Notes: a model not told the origin generated them from the sequence alone. 64,000 nucleotides of DNA from Xiphophorus maculatus (GCF_002775205.1 NC_036450.1:12171479-12235478), one strand, 5' to 3'. Shown: positions 11,281-21,600, numbered from the stretch's first letter. Numbers and translations: made by a program.

Positions 11281-12136
11281 TGTCATGTTGAGTCTATATT
11301 TCTAGCCCATATGCAGAACACGACAGAGGAGAGCAATATATAGTGTGAGTGAATTTATTACAACAGCAATGATTGAATGCACTGAAGATAACGGGTCTAT
11401 CCAGGGGGGGGGAAGGCTCACGGAGTGGTCAGCACACTATAAAGAACACAGCAAGGAGATGGTGAGTTCACAGGGTATAGGAGACGGGAGTGATGACAGT
11501 AAATTGGAATAATCTTACTTGTTGAACAGGAGTTGGAGATTTGGAGGGATAACTGCAGTGCTCGGGGTCCTTGTTTCCTTGTGGTCCAGCGCTTAGCCAC
11601 AGAGATCCAGAAGGTTGCGAGGGAGTGTAGCCGGAGGGCGGACAGGTAGGTTCAGGCAGAACAGAGACAGAGGAGCGGCACGACTGCCAGTCGGAACATC
11701 CAGGAGGAACTTGCGATCAGCCGGAGGAGGTGAGTCTGGAAACTCGGGCAACCAGTGGATATGTTCCACGGCGTCACGAGGGAGGTCTAGTATAGGAAGC
11801 CAGGGGGAATCGTCACGAGGAGAACCCAGGACGTCTCAGGGAAACACCTGAGGCAGGAGACAACAAGGAGAATCACCAAGTGATCAGACACCGAGGAGGA
11901 AAACAGAGACTAGCTCAAGGGGGCTCAGCGGTACCGTTACTGGCTAACACTCAGGCATCGAAGTACTGGCAGTCAGCTCCTCTTGTACACCTTGCCTGAC
12001 GAGCAGATTGATCACAGGTGCGCAGGATGACAACACACCACTCCAGAGAGAGGTGAGTCTGGCGCCATCTGGTGGCTAGATGGTGAGAAGCAGCAAGCAG
12101 ACTCTTAAGGAAAACAAAGAACCCCGGAACACAACA
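11281..12136. mobile_element. probable solo LTR of a retroelement
   Basis: An 856-bp block begins TGT (tgtcatgttg) and ends ACA (gaacacaaca), the usual short inverted termini of an LTR. It is flanked on both sides by the same five bases, gatat (11,276-11,280 and 12,137-12,141), which fits a 5-bp target duplication. A TATA-like 'ctataaag' lies at about 11,434-11,441. No gag, pol or env reading frame is present and only one copy is visible, so it is read as a solo LTR left by recombination. The family is not identified, and the symmetric ends do not show orientation. It lies in the intron of the NLR-type relic. Confidence 0.6.
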
Positions 12137-12353
12137 GATATAAAATGTGTTTCAATTATTATTATTATTGCTCCATTTAAAAGTATTAAGTTATTTTAGA
12201 GGTGCACCGATTGCACATCAAGCAGGTTAATATTATCTTTTTTTGTTTGGTGACAAGTTTTGAAGTTAGGAAATATTTGATAAGAACAACTTTATAATTA
12301 AACCAAAAACAGTTGAGGCTGTAAAAGCAGCTTTAATGAACTGTGTGTCTCAC

Positions 12354-12562
12354 CTGGACCAAAGGAGTCAGAGGACAAACCCAGCTGGTTGGACAGAGTC
12401 GAATCTCTGTGGTGAAGACGTTGGATCATCAATCTGCAGGCTCTCTGTCCTTTCTTCATTACAGCATCTATGGCGGCGAGGGCCTTGTCTGCTCTGGTTT
12501 GGTTCTTCTGAAGTATATTCTCTCTCTCCGAAAGAGTAAAGACACAATCTGATAGAAGGCCA
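12354..12562 (-). CDS. CARD-domain exon (fish NLR/ASC/caspase-1 type)
   Basis: The exon encodes a caspase-recruitment domain, a death-fold module used for homotypic assembly in inflammasome-type signalling. The translation shows the family pattern: LLDGLLSDCVF, SERENILQKNQTRADKALAA, ID.V..KGQRACRLMI.RL, RDSTLSNQLGLSS. It ends in a good donor (ggtccag/gtgaga, exon end 12,354). The apparent start MQLLDGLL follows closely after in-frame stops, and the first helix of a typical CARD is short here. The 5' end may therefore be truncated or lie in another exon. No further domain is attached within reach, so its current function is doubtful. Confidence 0.7.
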
Positions 12563-12579
12563 TCGAGGAGCTGCATATT

Positions 12580-13185
12580 TATTTTCTTAGTAACAGCACA
12601 TTTGCTTTCATACTCTCAGGATAGCACTGTCTTTAACATTCCTCTGACAGTCTGGAAAAAAGAGATAGCTAAATTATTTTAGCATAACTCCAGTTTTACT
12701 TGGCATATCAGCAATTTAAAAACGGCTGTGTGGTTAAATAATCTCCACTCTAAATTCAAGTTGAAGTGAGACTCGGGGAGGCGGATTCTTGGGGCTTCGT
12801 CTTCCCAAGCCAAGTTAAATGGTGAAAAACGTATTTATTTATATTCCCTCATCAAAAACATACCCGGAGTATTGATTTGTTTCTTTTATGCATGTTTGAG
12901 AAATCCATTAGTCTTCCGAGGTAGCACGCAAAAGGAATTGATCTCACCATGCGCCTCATTTTCCACCCAACAACTTCTCCTCTCGTTGGAGCTGCAGTCT
13001 ATCTGCTGTGATGAACCTTCCTCCTCCCAACACCCTTAATTAAAGAATAAAACAGCTACAACAGACCTGCATAAAAACGTAATCACACAGTTTGTACATT
13101 TACTCCATTTTACAATGACTAAAACGTGAAAAATGTTTAGTGAAATTAAAAAATATAACAAAAGACAGTAAAGAGCTCATCAAGC
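12580..13185. other. spacer between NLR relic and ZBTB gene
   Basis: I see no gene or clear repeat here. The stretch is moderately AT-rich and separates the 5' side of the minus-strand CARD exon from the 3' end of the minus-strand ZBTB gene. Any promoter for the CARD exon would have to lie in it, but no TATA box is obvious. Confidence 0.4.
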
Positions 13186-13191
13186 TTTATT
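13186..13191 (-). terminator. poly-A signal for the ZBTB gene
   Basis: An AATAAA on the minus strand (tttatt on plus) lies about 400 bases past the stop codon at 13,588. It is the first canonical hexamer I noted in a suitable position, giving a 3' untranslated region of about 0.4 kb. Confidence 0.4.
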
Positions 13192-13587
13192 AGTAGAACA
13201 TGCACAAATGAATGGTGTGCAATGTATTTTAATTTAAACAGCATAATTTAGCAATGTGCATATTGAGTGAATAAAATATTTTGAGACATCAATCACAGAG
13301 CCAATAGGCAATCATGCTCATTTCGAACACCAAACGAATTCACAACTAAATGAAAATAACCTTGACCAAAGATATCTAGCATGGAAAAACCTCTGAGATA
13401 TGAGGCACACACTCTTTTCATCTTTGGAGTCTTATATAACATTTTTGAGGGACTGAAAAAAAAAATCTGTCTTTTTGCATGTGCATATTTTTTCTACAAT
13501 TGAAGTTGGGACCAGATTTCCAAAAAAGACAACAACAAAAAAAAGATACAAGCAGTCAGAACAAACAGCAATGATCACATTTTAATC

Positions 13588-15452
13588 CTAACTTGCTCCT
13601 CCACCTTTCTCCAACACATCTGTCAGGCCATTTTTCTCTCCCTTTAGGCCTGTAAAATCTGACTTGTTTGCTGGGTTCAGACTATGCCTGTGCCCTGTGT
13701 GCAGGTTGAGGTGTTCTTGCAGCCAACCCTTTTGGATGAATGTTTCATGGCACAGTGGACACCTGAAGGGCTTGACATCAGGATGAACACGTATGTGCCG
13801 GGTCAGTTTGCTCTTCTGGGAAAAGCCCTCCCCACAGACCAAACAGGAATACTGTCTGTGTTCCTTCAGGTGGCCCATGTAGTTCTCAAGGTGCTGGAAG
13901 ATTTTGTCACACTTTCTGCACAGGTAGGGTCTCTCAACTAGGACGCTGTGTGAAGCCCCTATTAGTACATCTTCACCAGTCTTTGTCGACTGTGCCTCGG
14001 AGAGGTTAGATATTTTGGAATCTATCAGGTCTCCACCATGTTCCAGTTGGCCTTTGTGTGCATAAATGTTTTTATCTTGTTTTTCTTCATGTCCTACTTG
14101 CTTGTGTTGTTTTTGGGAGATGTCCACCAGCTTTACGTGATCTGCAGCACTTCTAATCTCTAAACCTGGGAATGAAATGAGGTCTTGAAAAACTTCATCC
14201 TTGAGAGCTGTTGTGGGGTTTTTCACACCTTGCTCTGACTTCAAAGTGTCAAGCTCAAATTTTTGATCCTCTGATGACTCCAATTTAGGTTTCACAAACT
14301 TCATGTCTTCTATAGTCACATATGTATTTTCATTATCCACCTTAGATTCGTGGCTGACCCCATCCATTGCCGGACCAAGAACCACTCCTTCCTCCTTTGT
14401 CTTATCTTCCTGGATGCTGGTGCTGGGCTGGGCCACATCCTTTTCCCTCCGATTTTCAAAACTGGAGCATAGCCAGCTTCTCTCTGGCTGCTGGTTTTCA
14501 GTTTGCTTGGAGCAACTTGAAGGTTTATTGGAAAACATAATGGGTTTAAGGAACTGCAACACAGCTTGACTGCATTTCTCTACCACCTCGCTCATCTGGA
14601 GGATGCTGGCTGTGCTCAGGTAACTGACCAGTTCTGCCAAAGGTACCTAAATAGGAGAAAAAAGAAGGAAAAACAAACATTAATTGCATACCATTATGTG
14701 AGATTACCTGTCTCTGATAAACCTTTAACAGCAAAAGGAAGCCTCTATGTTTCACCAAGCAGAGGGTAAGGTCAATAAACAATAATAGGAGCTCATCAAG
14801 TATGACTGCTTTCCTTATTCCTGTTGAAAAAAGCCTTGGGGACTGTGTGTTGAAGACACTTAAAACACTGTTACAAGGTGTGGAAGGAGTATTGTTTGGG
14901 CTGGAGGACTTTTTCGCTGTGCAACTTGCAGAAACTGAATCAAACGCACTGTTCAATGAAATCCAAATGGACAAACAAGCAGTGACACAATGTTATTTGA
15001 AAGGGAGTTTGCCAAAGTTCTTCTACCTCAAAACCGCAGACTGATAAAGTCATGCCTATAGAAGCTATTACTTCTAAAGGCGCTTCTACAAATGAGACAT
15101 TCTTTTTTTCCATGACTGCATCTCTGCTTACTGAGTACTGCACCTCAAGAAGTCCAGTGTAGCAGGACAGCAGCAGCGTCTTCGCCACTCTCGCACTGGC
15201 AACTGCAGTCACACTCATCTCTGCCTGGTCTTCATAGAGCAGGAACTGATCGCGGAAGAAATCAGAGGATGCTGCAAGCACCACCCTGTGTCCGTGGAAG
15301 TGGACACACTGTTCCGCAGAGGAGTTTTGGCTTCTGAAGATGAGCGTGATGTCACAGAACCGACGGTCTTCTCTTAGAGCATTCATCTTGTGCAGGACAG
15401 AGCTCCCATGGGCAGGCAGACTGAAGTACAAAGTGTCACAGGAGCTTGACAT
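13588..15452 (-). CDS. BTB/zinc-finger transcription factor, ZBTB6/ZBTB26-like
   Basis: A two-exon gene: 15,132-15,452 (ATG at 15,452-15,450) and 13,588-14,646, joined in phase 0 (tca/gtaagc ... tttag/gtacct), giving 459 residues. The protein is probably a nuclear DNA-binding repressor that dimerises through its BTB domain. The BTB domain (about residues 15-130) has SVLHKMNALREDRRFCDITL, then HGHRVVLAASSDFFRDQFLL. The family's LLLSCYTG...SYLSTASILQM motif is split by the intron. A long acidic, poorly conserved linker follows. Three C2H2 fingers lie at about 350-423 (CRKC..H...H, CLVC..H...H, CPLC..H...H), with family-specific wording LENYMGHLKEH and LQEHLNLH. Human ZBTB6 and ZBTB26 have a fourth finger after this; here the sequence continues TGHRHSLNPAN without one. 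Which of the two paralogues it matches cannot be settled by eye. Confidence 0.85.
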
Positions 15453-15599
15453 GATGATCTTCCTTTATCTAGAGTGAATAGTTAGATCACAATTTTACTT
15501 TCCAATGATGGCACCACCATTATTTTTACAATAGTGATGGTGTATTCAGAGGTATTTGCAGGGTAGAGTTTAGTAATATAGTGTTTTGGATGTAATCCT

Positions 15600-16200
15600 A
15601 AAAAAATTTATGTTAGTTTCATCTGACCAGAGACATATTTGCGACTTTCTTGGAACTTTCCCTTCATGTTCCAAGGTGTGAGGATTACTGCAGTTCCTCC
15701 AGAGTTACTAAAAGGCCTCTGGGTTGCTTTTTTGATTAAAGTTCTGCTTTACTGGACTTTCAGTTTAGGTCCATTGCCATTAAGATGTTGGTTGAATCAA
15801 TATTGAATCATAACATTGATTCAAAATAAATTAAACAAATATGGGCATGTAGATCCAAATTTAGATGATGGTTGAGTCAAAATTGATAAAGTATCAGTTA
15901 CGGTTGAAAAGCTAACATTGATTCAACATGTAAGTCACCAACCGCTTTTTGTATTATATCAAGGCTTTAAAATGGATTTAATATTTCAGCCATACCATAT
16001 TTTAATGTAGATTCACTCATATTTTATTGTCTGGGTGGTTATGTCTTGGTAGGTTTGCAATCGCTTGCTTAGTGTAATACAAGTTCATAAAGCAATTATA
16101 AGAATTGTATTTTTAAAAAGAATTGAAAACCATGTATTATGCTCTTTCTTCCCCACAACTATGCAACCCTTTGTTTTGGATTATTGCACAAAGAATATTT
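15600..16200 (-). mobile_element. non-autonomous DNA-transposon relic (family A), with nested insert
   Basis: Read on either strand, blocks such as 'gtttcatctgaccagagaca', 'ctgcagttcctccagagtta', 'tatgtcttggtaggtttgca' and 'gaattgaaaaccatgtatta' match a very common fish interspersed element of about 1 kb that I know by its wording. The same family (called A here) recurs at about 20,290, 31,526, 34,781, 48,473 and 55,790. Between 15,778 and 16,030 the match is interrupted by unrelated sequence rich in 'attgattcaa' motifs, which looks like a second element inserted into the first. Ends are approximate and the superfamily is not certain. Confidence 0.6.
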
Positions 16201-16744
16201 TTTACAAAAGTAGTAGTTAAAAGCTATTTTAAGTGTGTGTAATTGAATTTCAGTTATAGTTATGGTTCATATGATTAAAGAAAAAGGCAAATACAATTAT
16301 CAGGCACAAGGATTTAAAGAAGCAGCCCCACCTTGTTCTGCAGGGTAATCCAGATATAGTAAACAAAACGACTCTTCTTCAACTTTATTGGTAGAAAAAG
16401 GAACTAAATTACTTTTTTCAGATTTTATGCACTTAAGAAAATAATAACTGGAAATTGTTGCTAATAGTCCATGCATGCATGAGGAAAAGAATAATCTCCC
16501 ATCTCTGAGAAGTCTGCCTGACTCTGCGATCCATCTGCTCTGTACTGCAGACTCAGAGATTCTGAGCGACTCTGAAATCCTTAACTCTTTCAGTGCTTTG
16601 AGTAGGCCACAGCCGACCAGCAAGAGAAGGGGTGCAATACCCAAAATGAACCGTATGGTGGTGGTATTGCTCAGCAATATAATTATCACATACACTCATT
16701 CCCTTCAGACTGCTACTCAAAACGTTTGAGTTGAAACTGGAGCC

Positions 16745-16945
16745 AAACTCCTCTCTATTATGGTCTTCATGGAACAGAAACTGGTCCCAGAGGATTTTAG
16801 TTTTACCCTGCGGCTGTGGACAGACAGAGCTGCTTGGGTTCCAAAGGATGAGTGAGATGTCATGGAACCAATGTTCTCCCCTCGGTGAGTTCATTTTGTG
16901 CAGGACAGAGTCCCTACAACCAGGCAGAGTGAAGTCAGAGGCCAA
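16745..16945 (-). pseudogene. decayed duplicate of the BTB exon
   Basis: On the minus strand this reads MASDFTLPGCRDSVLHKMNS, then WFHDISLIL and ILWDQFLFHEDHN. These pieces align in order with the start of the BTB exon at 15,132-15,452 (SVLHKMNALRED, RFCDITLIF, FFRDQFLLYEDQ). The nucleotides also match, for example 'ttcattttgtgcaggacaga' here against 'ttcatcttgtgcaggacaga' in the gene. Key BTB residues are lost: the HGH-VVLAA core has become a Gln/Lys-rich stretch with a short deletion. No matching zinc-finger exon follows at 15,500-16,740. It is best read as a dead tandem duplicate. A rapidly changing functional gene is less likely. Confidence 0.7.
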
Positions 16946-17149
16946 ATTTTTGAAGTCACTGATAAAAACAGTTGGCTTTAAAGAAAAGTTTCAGATCTGC
17001 ATATGCTTTGGTTTTGGATGTTCTCATCAGAAACAGGTAACAAAACTTTTTTTTTTCCTTTTGATAACTGCTACTCCTCCCTGGTCATCCTTACTTTCTG
17101 TCTTATCTGGTTGGAGATGTCCACTTGTTTATTTGCGGTGGCTTTAGTA

Positions 17150-18520
17150 TTAGTTATACCTTAGTCACACAACAGGTCTAAGTTTCCGTTTCTCTCAATT
17201 AGTTTTCAGCAAGGCTTCCTTTTTATGTTTTTGCAAGTTCACTGAATCTTTGTAATGTAATGGTCCCAGCTTGTCAGTTGTCGGTTAGTTTGACCTTTGG
17301 TGAATTCTGAAAAAATCTCCTTTACAAAATTTCAGGTTTTGCCCCATCAACTTAGTTAATAAATTAATTCTCTGTTCCTTCTTCTTGCAGTCAAGTCCCT
17401 TTTTGACCTGTTAGAAATGAGATCAGCGCAGCATTCTTTTACGAACACCTGAACAAACCTGATCTTTTGTCAATTTTTTTTAATTCATGTGAATTCTTTA
17501 GCAAAGTCGATGCAAAGTATCTGCGGTAAATGTCAAAATGTACTTCAGCTTCCTGTCAAGATATGGTTGAAATTAGTTAGAGGATGTGGGTCTACATGTG
17601 TCATATAAACAGAAGCAGAGGATTCAGCCACCAAATGTTGTACATCTGGACCATTTGTGACCTTCATTTTTGGGTCAAGGTCACAAATACAAACTTGACT
17701 GACTTGGGATAATTTTTGGACACACCTGAACTCCATTAACGTTTTGATTTATTATCTAAATGTTTTTGTAAGTTGCCACTGATGAATCCTTTCAGACAAA
17801 GTAAGAAGCAGACTTAACCCTCAGACATGAAAATGTCTTGATCATTTCAAAGATTGGGAATATACTTACAAAAGGTCCTGTTATGGACTCATTAGATATT
17901 CAAACATCAAGCATAAGGTATGAGTGCTTTATTTCAGAAAAAAAATGCAAACAAGTAAAAGAAGCAAAACTGATGGTGGACAATGTTCAAGCATTGAATC
18001 TGAGAGAAAATGTTCTCCCAAAACGTAGAAATCATTAGTGAACTGCTCTCTGCTCAAGATAAGAGAACTTTATATTCACCCTGAAATTTTGACTCAGCTT
18101 GTGAGTTTCAAATACATAAAGATATATGTGATAACAGCAATAGGATGGAGCTGCAGAGGCAATGTGGGAGTAACCTGTAGAGATTATTGTGAAAACGAGA
18201 TCAGCACAGCATTCTTTTACAAACACCTGAACATGTCTGTATTCATTCAGACATACAGACATTACTTTTAATTATTCATCACAAATGCATGATTGTCAAG
18301 CATATGATGATGATCATGTCTAAAGTTACCACCTTTACAGGTACTGAAATTTTATTTGGTTCATTTTGTGGAAATTGAGGAACATGTTGAAGCTTTCAAA
18401 TGAATTTGAGAGAACTACGAATGATTTTTTATTCTGAAAGTTTCTCAAGTGTCACATAACCGAAAAGAATGGTTATCAAAATGTTTTAATATGCGTCAGA
18501 ATTTTATGACTTTTATGAGA
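17150..18520. other. repeat-bearing intergenic stretch
   Basis: I find no gene. Two diverged copies of one sequence (about 37 bp, 'gagatcagc.cagcattctt' and onward) lie at 17,420-17,456 and 18,197-18,233 in the same orientation, so the stretch contains pieces of an interspersed repeat. Confidence 0.4.
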
Positions 18521-18625
18521 TCTACACTCAGTGGCCACTTTATTTGGTATGCCTTATCAGTACTGGTTGGACACCCTGCTGCCTGCAGAGCTGCCTTGAT
18601 TCTTAGTGGCATAGGCCTAAATAAT
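18520..18625 (+). mobile_element. DNA-transposon fragment ('actcagtggccactttattt' type)
   Basis: The wording 'actcagtggccactttattt', followed by 'tggttggacaccctgctgcc' and 'gattcttagtggcatag', matches a common fish DNA-transposon end as I remember it (form 'cactggccactttattaggt'). Only about 100 bases remain, and no other end is seen. Confidence 0.5.
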
Positions 18626-18854
18626 AAAATATATCAAAAACACAAAGATTTTGGTCTATATTAGCTTCTTGGCATCATATAGCTGGTGTAGATTTGCCAG
18701 CTCGCAAATCCATTGTCTTAAGGTTACTCATGTCCCAATCTTCAACATTGCAGATTTAAGTATTGCAGATGGTCGCTAAGACTGGATTGTGCTTCCTGTC
18801 TGCTCTTATCACATGCTTTCTGAAAATGAGAAAGCTTTTTTTGATGCAAAAAAG

Positions 18855-18920
18855 GTTAAAGGTAATTTTATTTATATAGCACAATTTCATCAACAAGGCA
18901 ATTCAAAGGGCTTTACAGGA
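18855..18920 (+). repeat. interspersed repeat fragment ('tttatttatatagcac' type)
   Basis: The run 'tttatttatatagcacaatt' followed by 'caacaaggcaattcaaaggg' and 'ctttacagga' matches a very frequent fish repeat tail. A second, more diverged copy is at 58,650-58,705. It directly precedes the degenerate tandem array at 19,010-19,520. Confidence 0.55.
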
Positions 18921-19009
18921 ATTAATAGGAAATACAAACAAAATAACAAACCAAAGGAAAGAGCAAAAGAGGAAAAAGCTAATAATGTTGAACCAAGGTA
19001 AATAAACTA

Positions 19010-19520
19010 GATACTCCTATTCAGGGTTGGTAGATAAGTATAAGTAAGTATCCGCTGGTCTAATTCCTTTTCTGGTTTGGAAGAATAGGAGTCTAAAAAG
19101 TAGTTACTAAGATAGTTTTTCTGGGTTCCAAGTTCTAATCCCTGTTCTGGGTTGCTAAATAAGTGTAAGTAAATAAGTATCCTCTGGACTTCTGGGGTAC
19201 TAGATAAGTATAAGTATTCTCTGGGCTTTCTAAGTGTGCTCTAAATTAGTAAAAGTAATGAGTACTCCACAGTTTCTAAGTAATAATAAAAAACTAAATG
19301 TTCCTGTTCTGGAAGATTTTTTTCTGGATTATAAGTTCGTTCTAATTCCTTTTCTGGGTTGCAATAATAGGAGTCTCTCTGCATCTAAATAGTGAGAACT
19401 CTACGGTTTCTAAAATATAAGCTAAAAAGTGACTAATAAACTAGAGTCTCTGGATTCTAAGTTTGTTCTAATTCCTTTTCTGGGTTAAAAGTGAGTACTC
19501 CACAGTTTCTAACAAAATAA
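19010..19520 (+). repeat. degenerate tandem-like array
   Basis: Variants of 'gttctaattccttttctggg' recur at about 19,056, 19,128, 19,350 and 19,468. They are interleaved with 'aataggagtct', 'gagtactccacagtttcta' and 'gataagtataagta' motifs. Spacing is irregular, so this is an old, scrambled repeat rather than a clean satellite. It lies immediately 3' of the broken minus-strand ORF at 19,586-20,274 and may be part of the same repeated unit. Confidence 0.5.
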
Positions 19521-19585
19521 AATAAAAAAGAGGAAAGGACACATAAGGCAACATTCAGACAAAACAAAGACGAGTGAAGGCGGTG

Positions 19586-20274
19586 ACATCACAGAGCCAG
19601 GAAACCACGTTGCTGAGTCTCCCGGCAGAAGTCCGATAAAGATCTTGTTATCAAGGCATGATGTCCTTGGGAGCGTTCAGCTCCACAGCTGCATGGATAA
19701 CAGGAGGGGGTGAAGTGGGAAGGAGCGTTATGTTTACATATCTTCAAGGAGATTGGAAATATGCAGCCCTTCCAAAGCAACACTGGGAAAGCCAATTCAG
19801 ATACAGAATGTCTTAGGTCGGGTAGATTATAAATTTCAATCTTCCCTAAAGTCTCTCCGATACATCCCAATTATCCAGATTAGTTTGGTCATTCCATTGA
19901 GTCGAAACTAGCAACTTCTCCAAGATCGATTCCATTCCATAAGTGAGTTTTGGAGTCTCAGCTGGGCTGAGAGTCTCAGCAAGACTCACATCCAACTTGC
20001 GTCTCTGTCCACACCAACAGTCTGAGTGTTCGCTATTTCGGCCAAGTCTGTCCAAGTCCGTCACAAATTTCTCGATAAGCCAGGAATTCGCAAGCTCCAA
20101 ACAGCAGAAATCCTGTTATCATGAATAAATCCAGGATGTATCCATCGGGGTGTGTCCCCGTAGGACAAGAGGGTTCTTCTGTGCCCAGTCTTCTCGTTGA
20201 GTAAATTTGATCAATTGCATTGAAAGACTGGCTGACCAGATCCATAATTTGTAGATTCGGAGGATGTGCAAAGA
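19586..20274 (-). pseudogene. broken ORF for a small one-membrane-segment protein, multicopy-type
   Basis: On the minus strand an ATG near 20,247 starts MDLVSQSFNAIDQIYSTRRL and leads to GYILDLFMITGFLLFGACEF, a likely membrane segment. Coding character then continues in a second frame (NSEHSDCWCGQRRKLDVSLA ... STQWNDQTNLDNWDVSE) and in a third (KIEIYNLPDLRHSVSELAFP ... HHALITRSLSDFCRETQQRG) to a stop near 19,588. Two frameshifts at about 20,040 and 19,860 join three continuous-looking pieces of roughly 225 residues. I have an impression of similar multicopy uncharacterised fish proteins, but I cannot name a family. Upstream on the same strand (20,290-20,470) is a family A transposon fragment and downstream is a tandem array, so the ORF may be carried by a repeat. 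Confidence 0.5.
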
Positions 20275-20289
20275 AAGGCTCCAAAAATA

Positions 20290-20470
20290 TAGAAAAAGAC
20301 AGGACAGGAAGTGTTGTGCAGGGAAAACTCACACAGTATATCACCCTAAGAACATCTTCCCTATAACAGAATCTTGTTGTCAACATCACACAGTGATCAA
20401 GGTGATCAAAGTTGATGGGAAGATGGATGGAAATAAATGATGCAGGGCAACTGTGGAAGAAAACCTGCTG
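20290..20470 (-). mobile_element. family A DNA-transposon fragment
   Basis: Reverse-complement wording 'cttcccatcaactttgatca', 'cttagggtgatatactgtgt' and 'gagttttccctgcacaacac' corresponds to the middle of the same common fish element as at 15,600-16,200. Only an internal piece is present. It abuts the 5' side of the broken minus-strand ORF. Confidence 0.45.
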
Positions 20471-20499
20471 CAAGCTGCAAAGCACCTGAGACTAGGGTG

Positions 20500-21600
20500 G
20501 AGTTTCACAACTAGAGTTCTGCACAACATATGGAATCATAATCATCAATGATCATCAAAAATACCTTAACTGATATGAGACTGATGTGCTTTGAGGTGTT
20601 CTACACTCCTACCCTGGAAACTAAATGGTTACCAACATTTTAAATGGCTATGGGACGGCAGAGGCTGCATCCAAGAATGTCATCATAAATTCATATCTTC
20701 CTAAAATTGTGCGTTCCTCATCTTGGGCACATTTGAATTCCAGACCAAAATAAAACACTTCTCTTAAAAATGTTAAATCTGACAGAACTTCAGGGATTCT
20801 GCAATAAAAAAAATATAAAAAATCAGTCTCAAGATGGGAGGAAAAGGGATTCTAAAAAGTGCTGGCTCAAGAGCTGGAGAAAACACACACCACACTTTTC
20901 AGATTTGTGTTGGTGCAAGCTTGTGAAAACTATGTGTCATTTTCCTTTCATTTTGTGATAATTTTGTTTGTGTAATACTTTCTTAAGTAACGCTACATAA
21001 TAGCTACTCCACCCATATCCAGTTACTTAACTGAACATTTTAATTTAGCATAAACCACACACCCACACACTACCATGGAGATTTCCTGTAAACCCACAAA
21101 CTTGTTAATGTTATTTCTTATCTGCCTGAGTGGCATTTGGAGCACTAGAAGAACACATAAAATTTATCTTGACATCGGTGTTTGTTCAAACACAGTTATA
21201 TCATCAAACTGAATTCAAAAGGTTTTAATGCTGGAAAAAAGTGAGCTTTGAACATGTATGCTTGTGTTATTATTTTCGGAGGTGGTAAGAAATGATTTAC
21301 ATTTCCTTGAGTAATATTTTTGACTGCATTGCAATTTTAGAAGTAGCCTTAATACTTTTCATTTTTACTATATTGTCATGAATATAACCAAAAATGCACC
21401 ACACGCAGACATGTTTACAAGCAAGAGGGACTTCTTGCTGTGAATGTTATTGAATGTTATTTTCAATCTGCTGCGCCATTTGGAGGTCAGGTGAACATAA
21501 AGTAAAATTATGTATTATACTTATAAAAGAAAGTTACTCAAGCATAACCGAGTAAATGTATTCCACCTCTTTTTTTTTTCTTACACGAGTACAGTTATGG
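20500..21600. other. spacer upstream of jak2
   Basis: No gene is recognised. The sequence is AT-rich with short open frames only. The next 350 bases (21,600-21,950) become richer in CG dinucleotides and probably contain the jak2 promoter. Confidence 0.4.

Larger units (their letters stand above)
9945..12562 (-). pseudogene. fragment of a fish NLR-family gene with an N-terminal CARD
   Basis: Three minus-strand exon-like blocks in transcription order carry hallmarks of the expanded fish NLR family: a CARD exon (about 12,354-12,562), a spacer-type exon ending SNEPGPSDRT (10,551 to about 10,677), and a RING-like exon with a CPQC motif (9,945-10,096). Fish NLR genes carry repeated exons of the type 'MKSDRSM...GPSD' and RING-like 'CALCQDVLKDPV...CPQC' blocks ahead of FISNA and NACHT. 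Downstream (below 9,945) I find no FISNA, NACHT, leucine-rich or B30.2 exon, so the gene is truncated or a relic. A probable solo LTR sits inside the intron after the CARD exon. Splice donors are still good at all three blocks. A short CARD-only transcript cannot be excluded. Confidence 0.65.

Noticed and set aside
16300-16695. 131-codon minus-strand open frame overlapping the BTB relic
   Set aside because: It continues in another frame past the BTB similarity, has no domain, and overlaps a clearer explanation (the decayed BTB exon).
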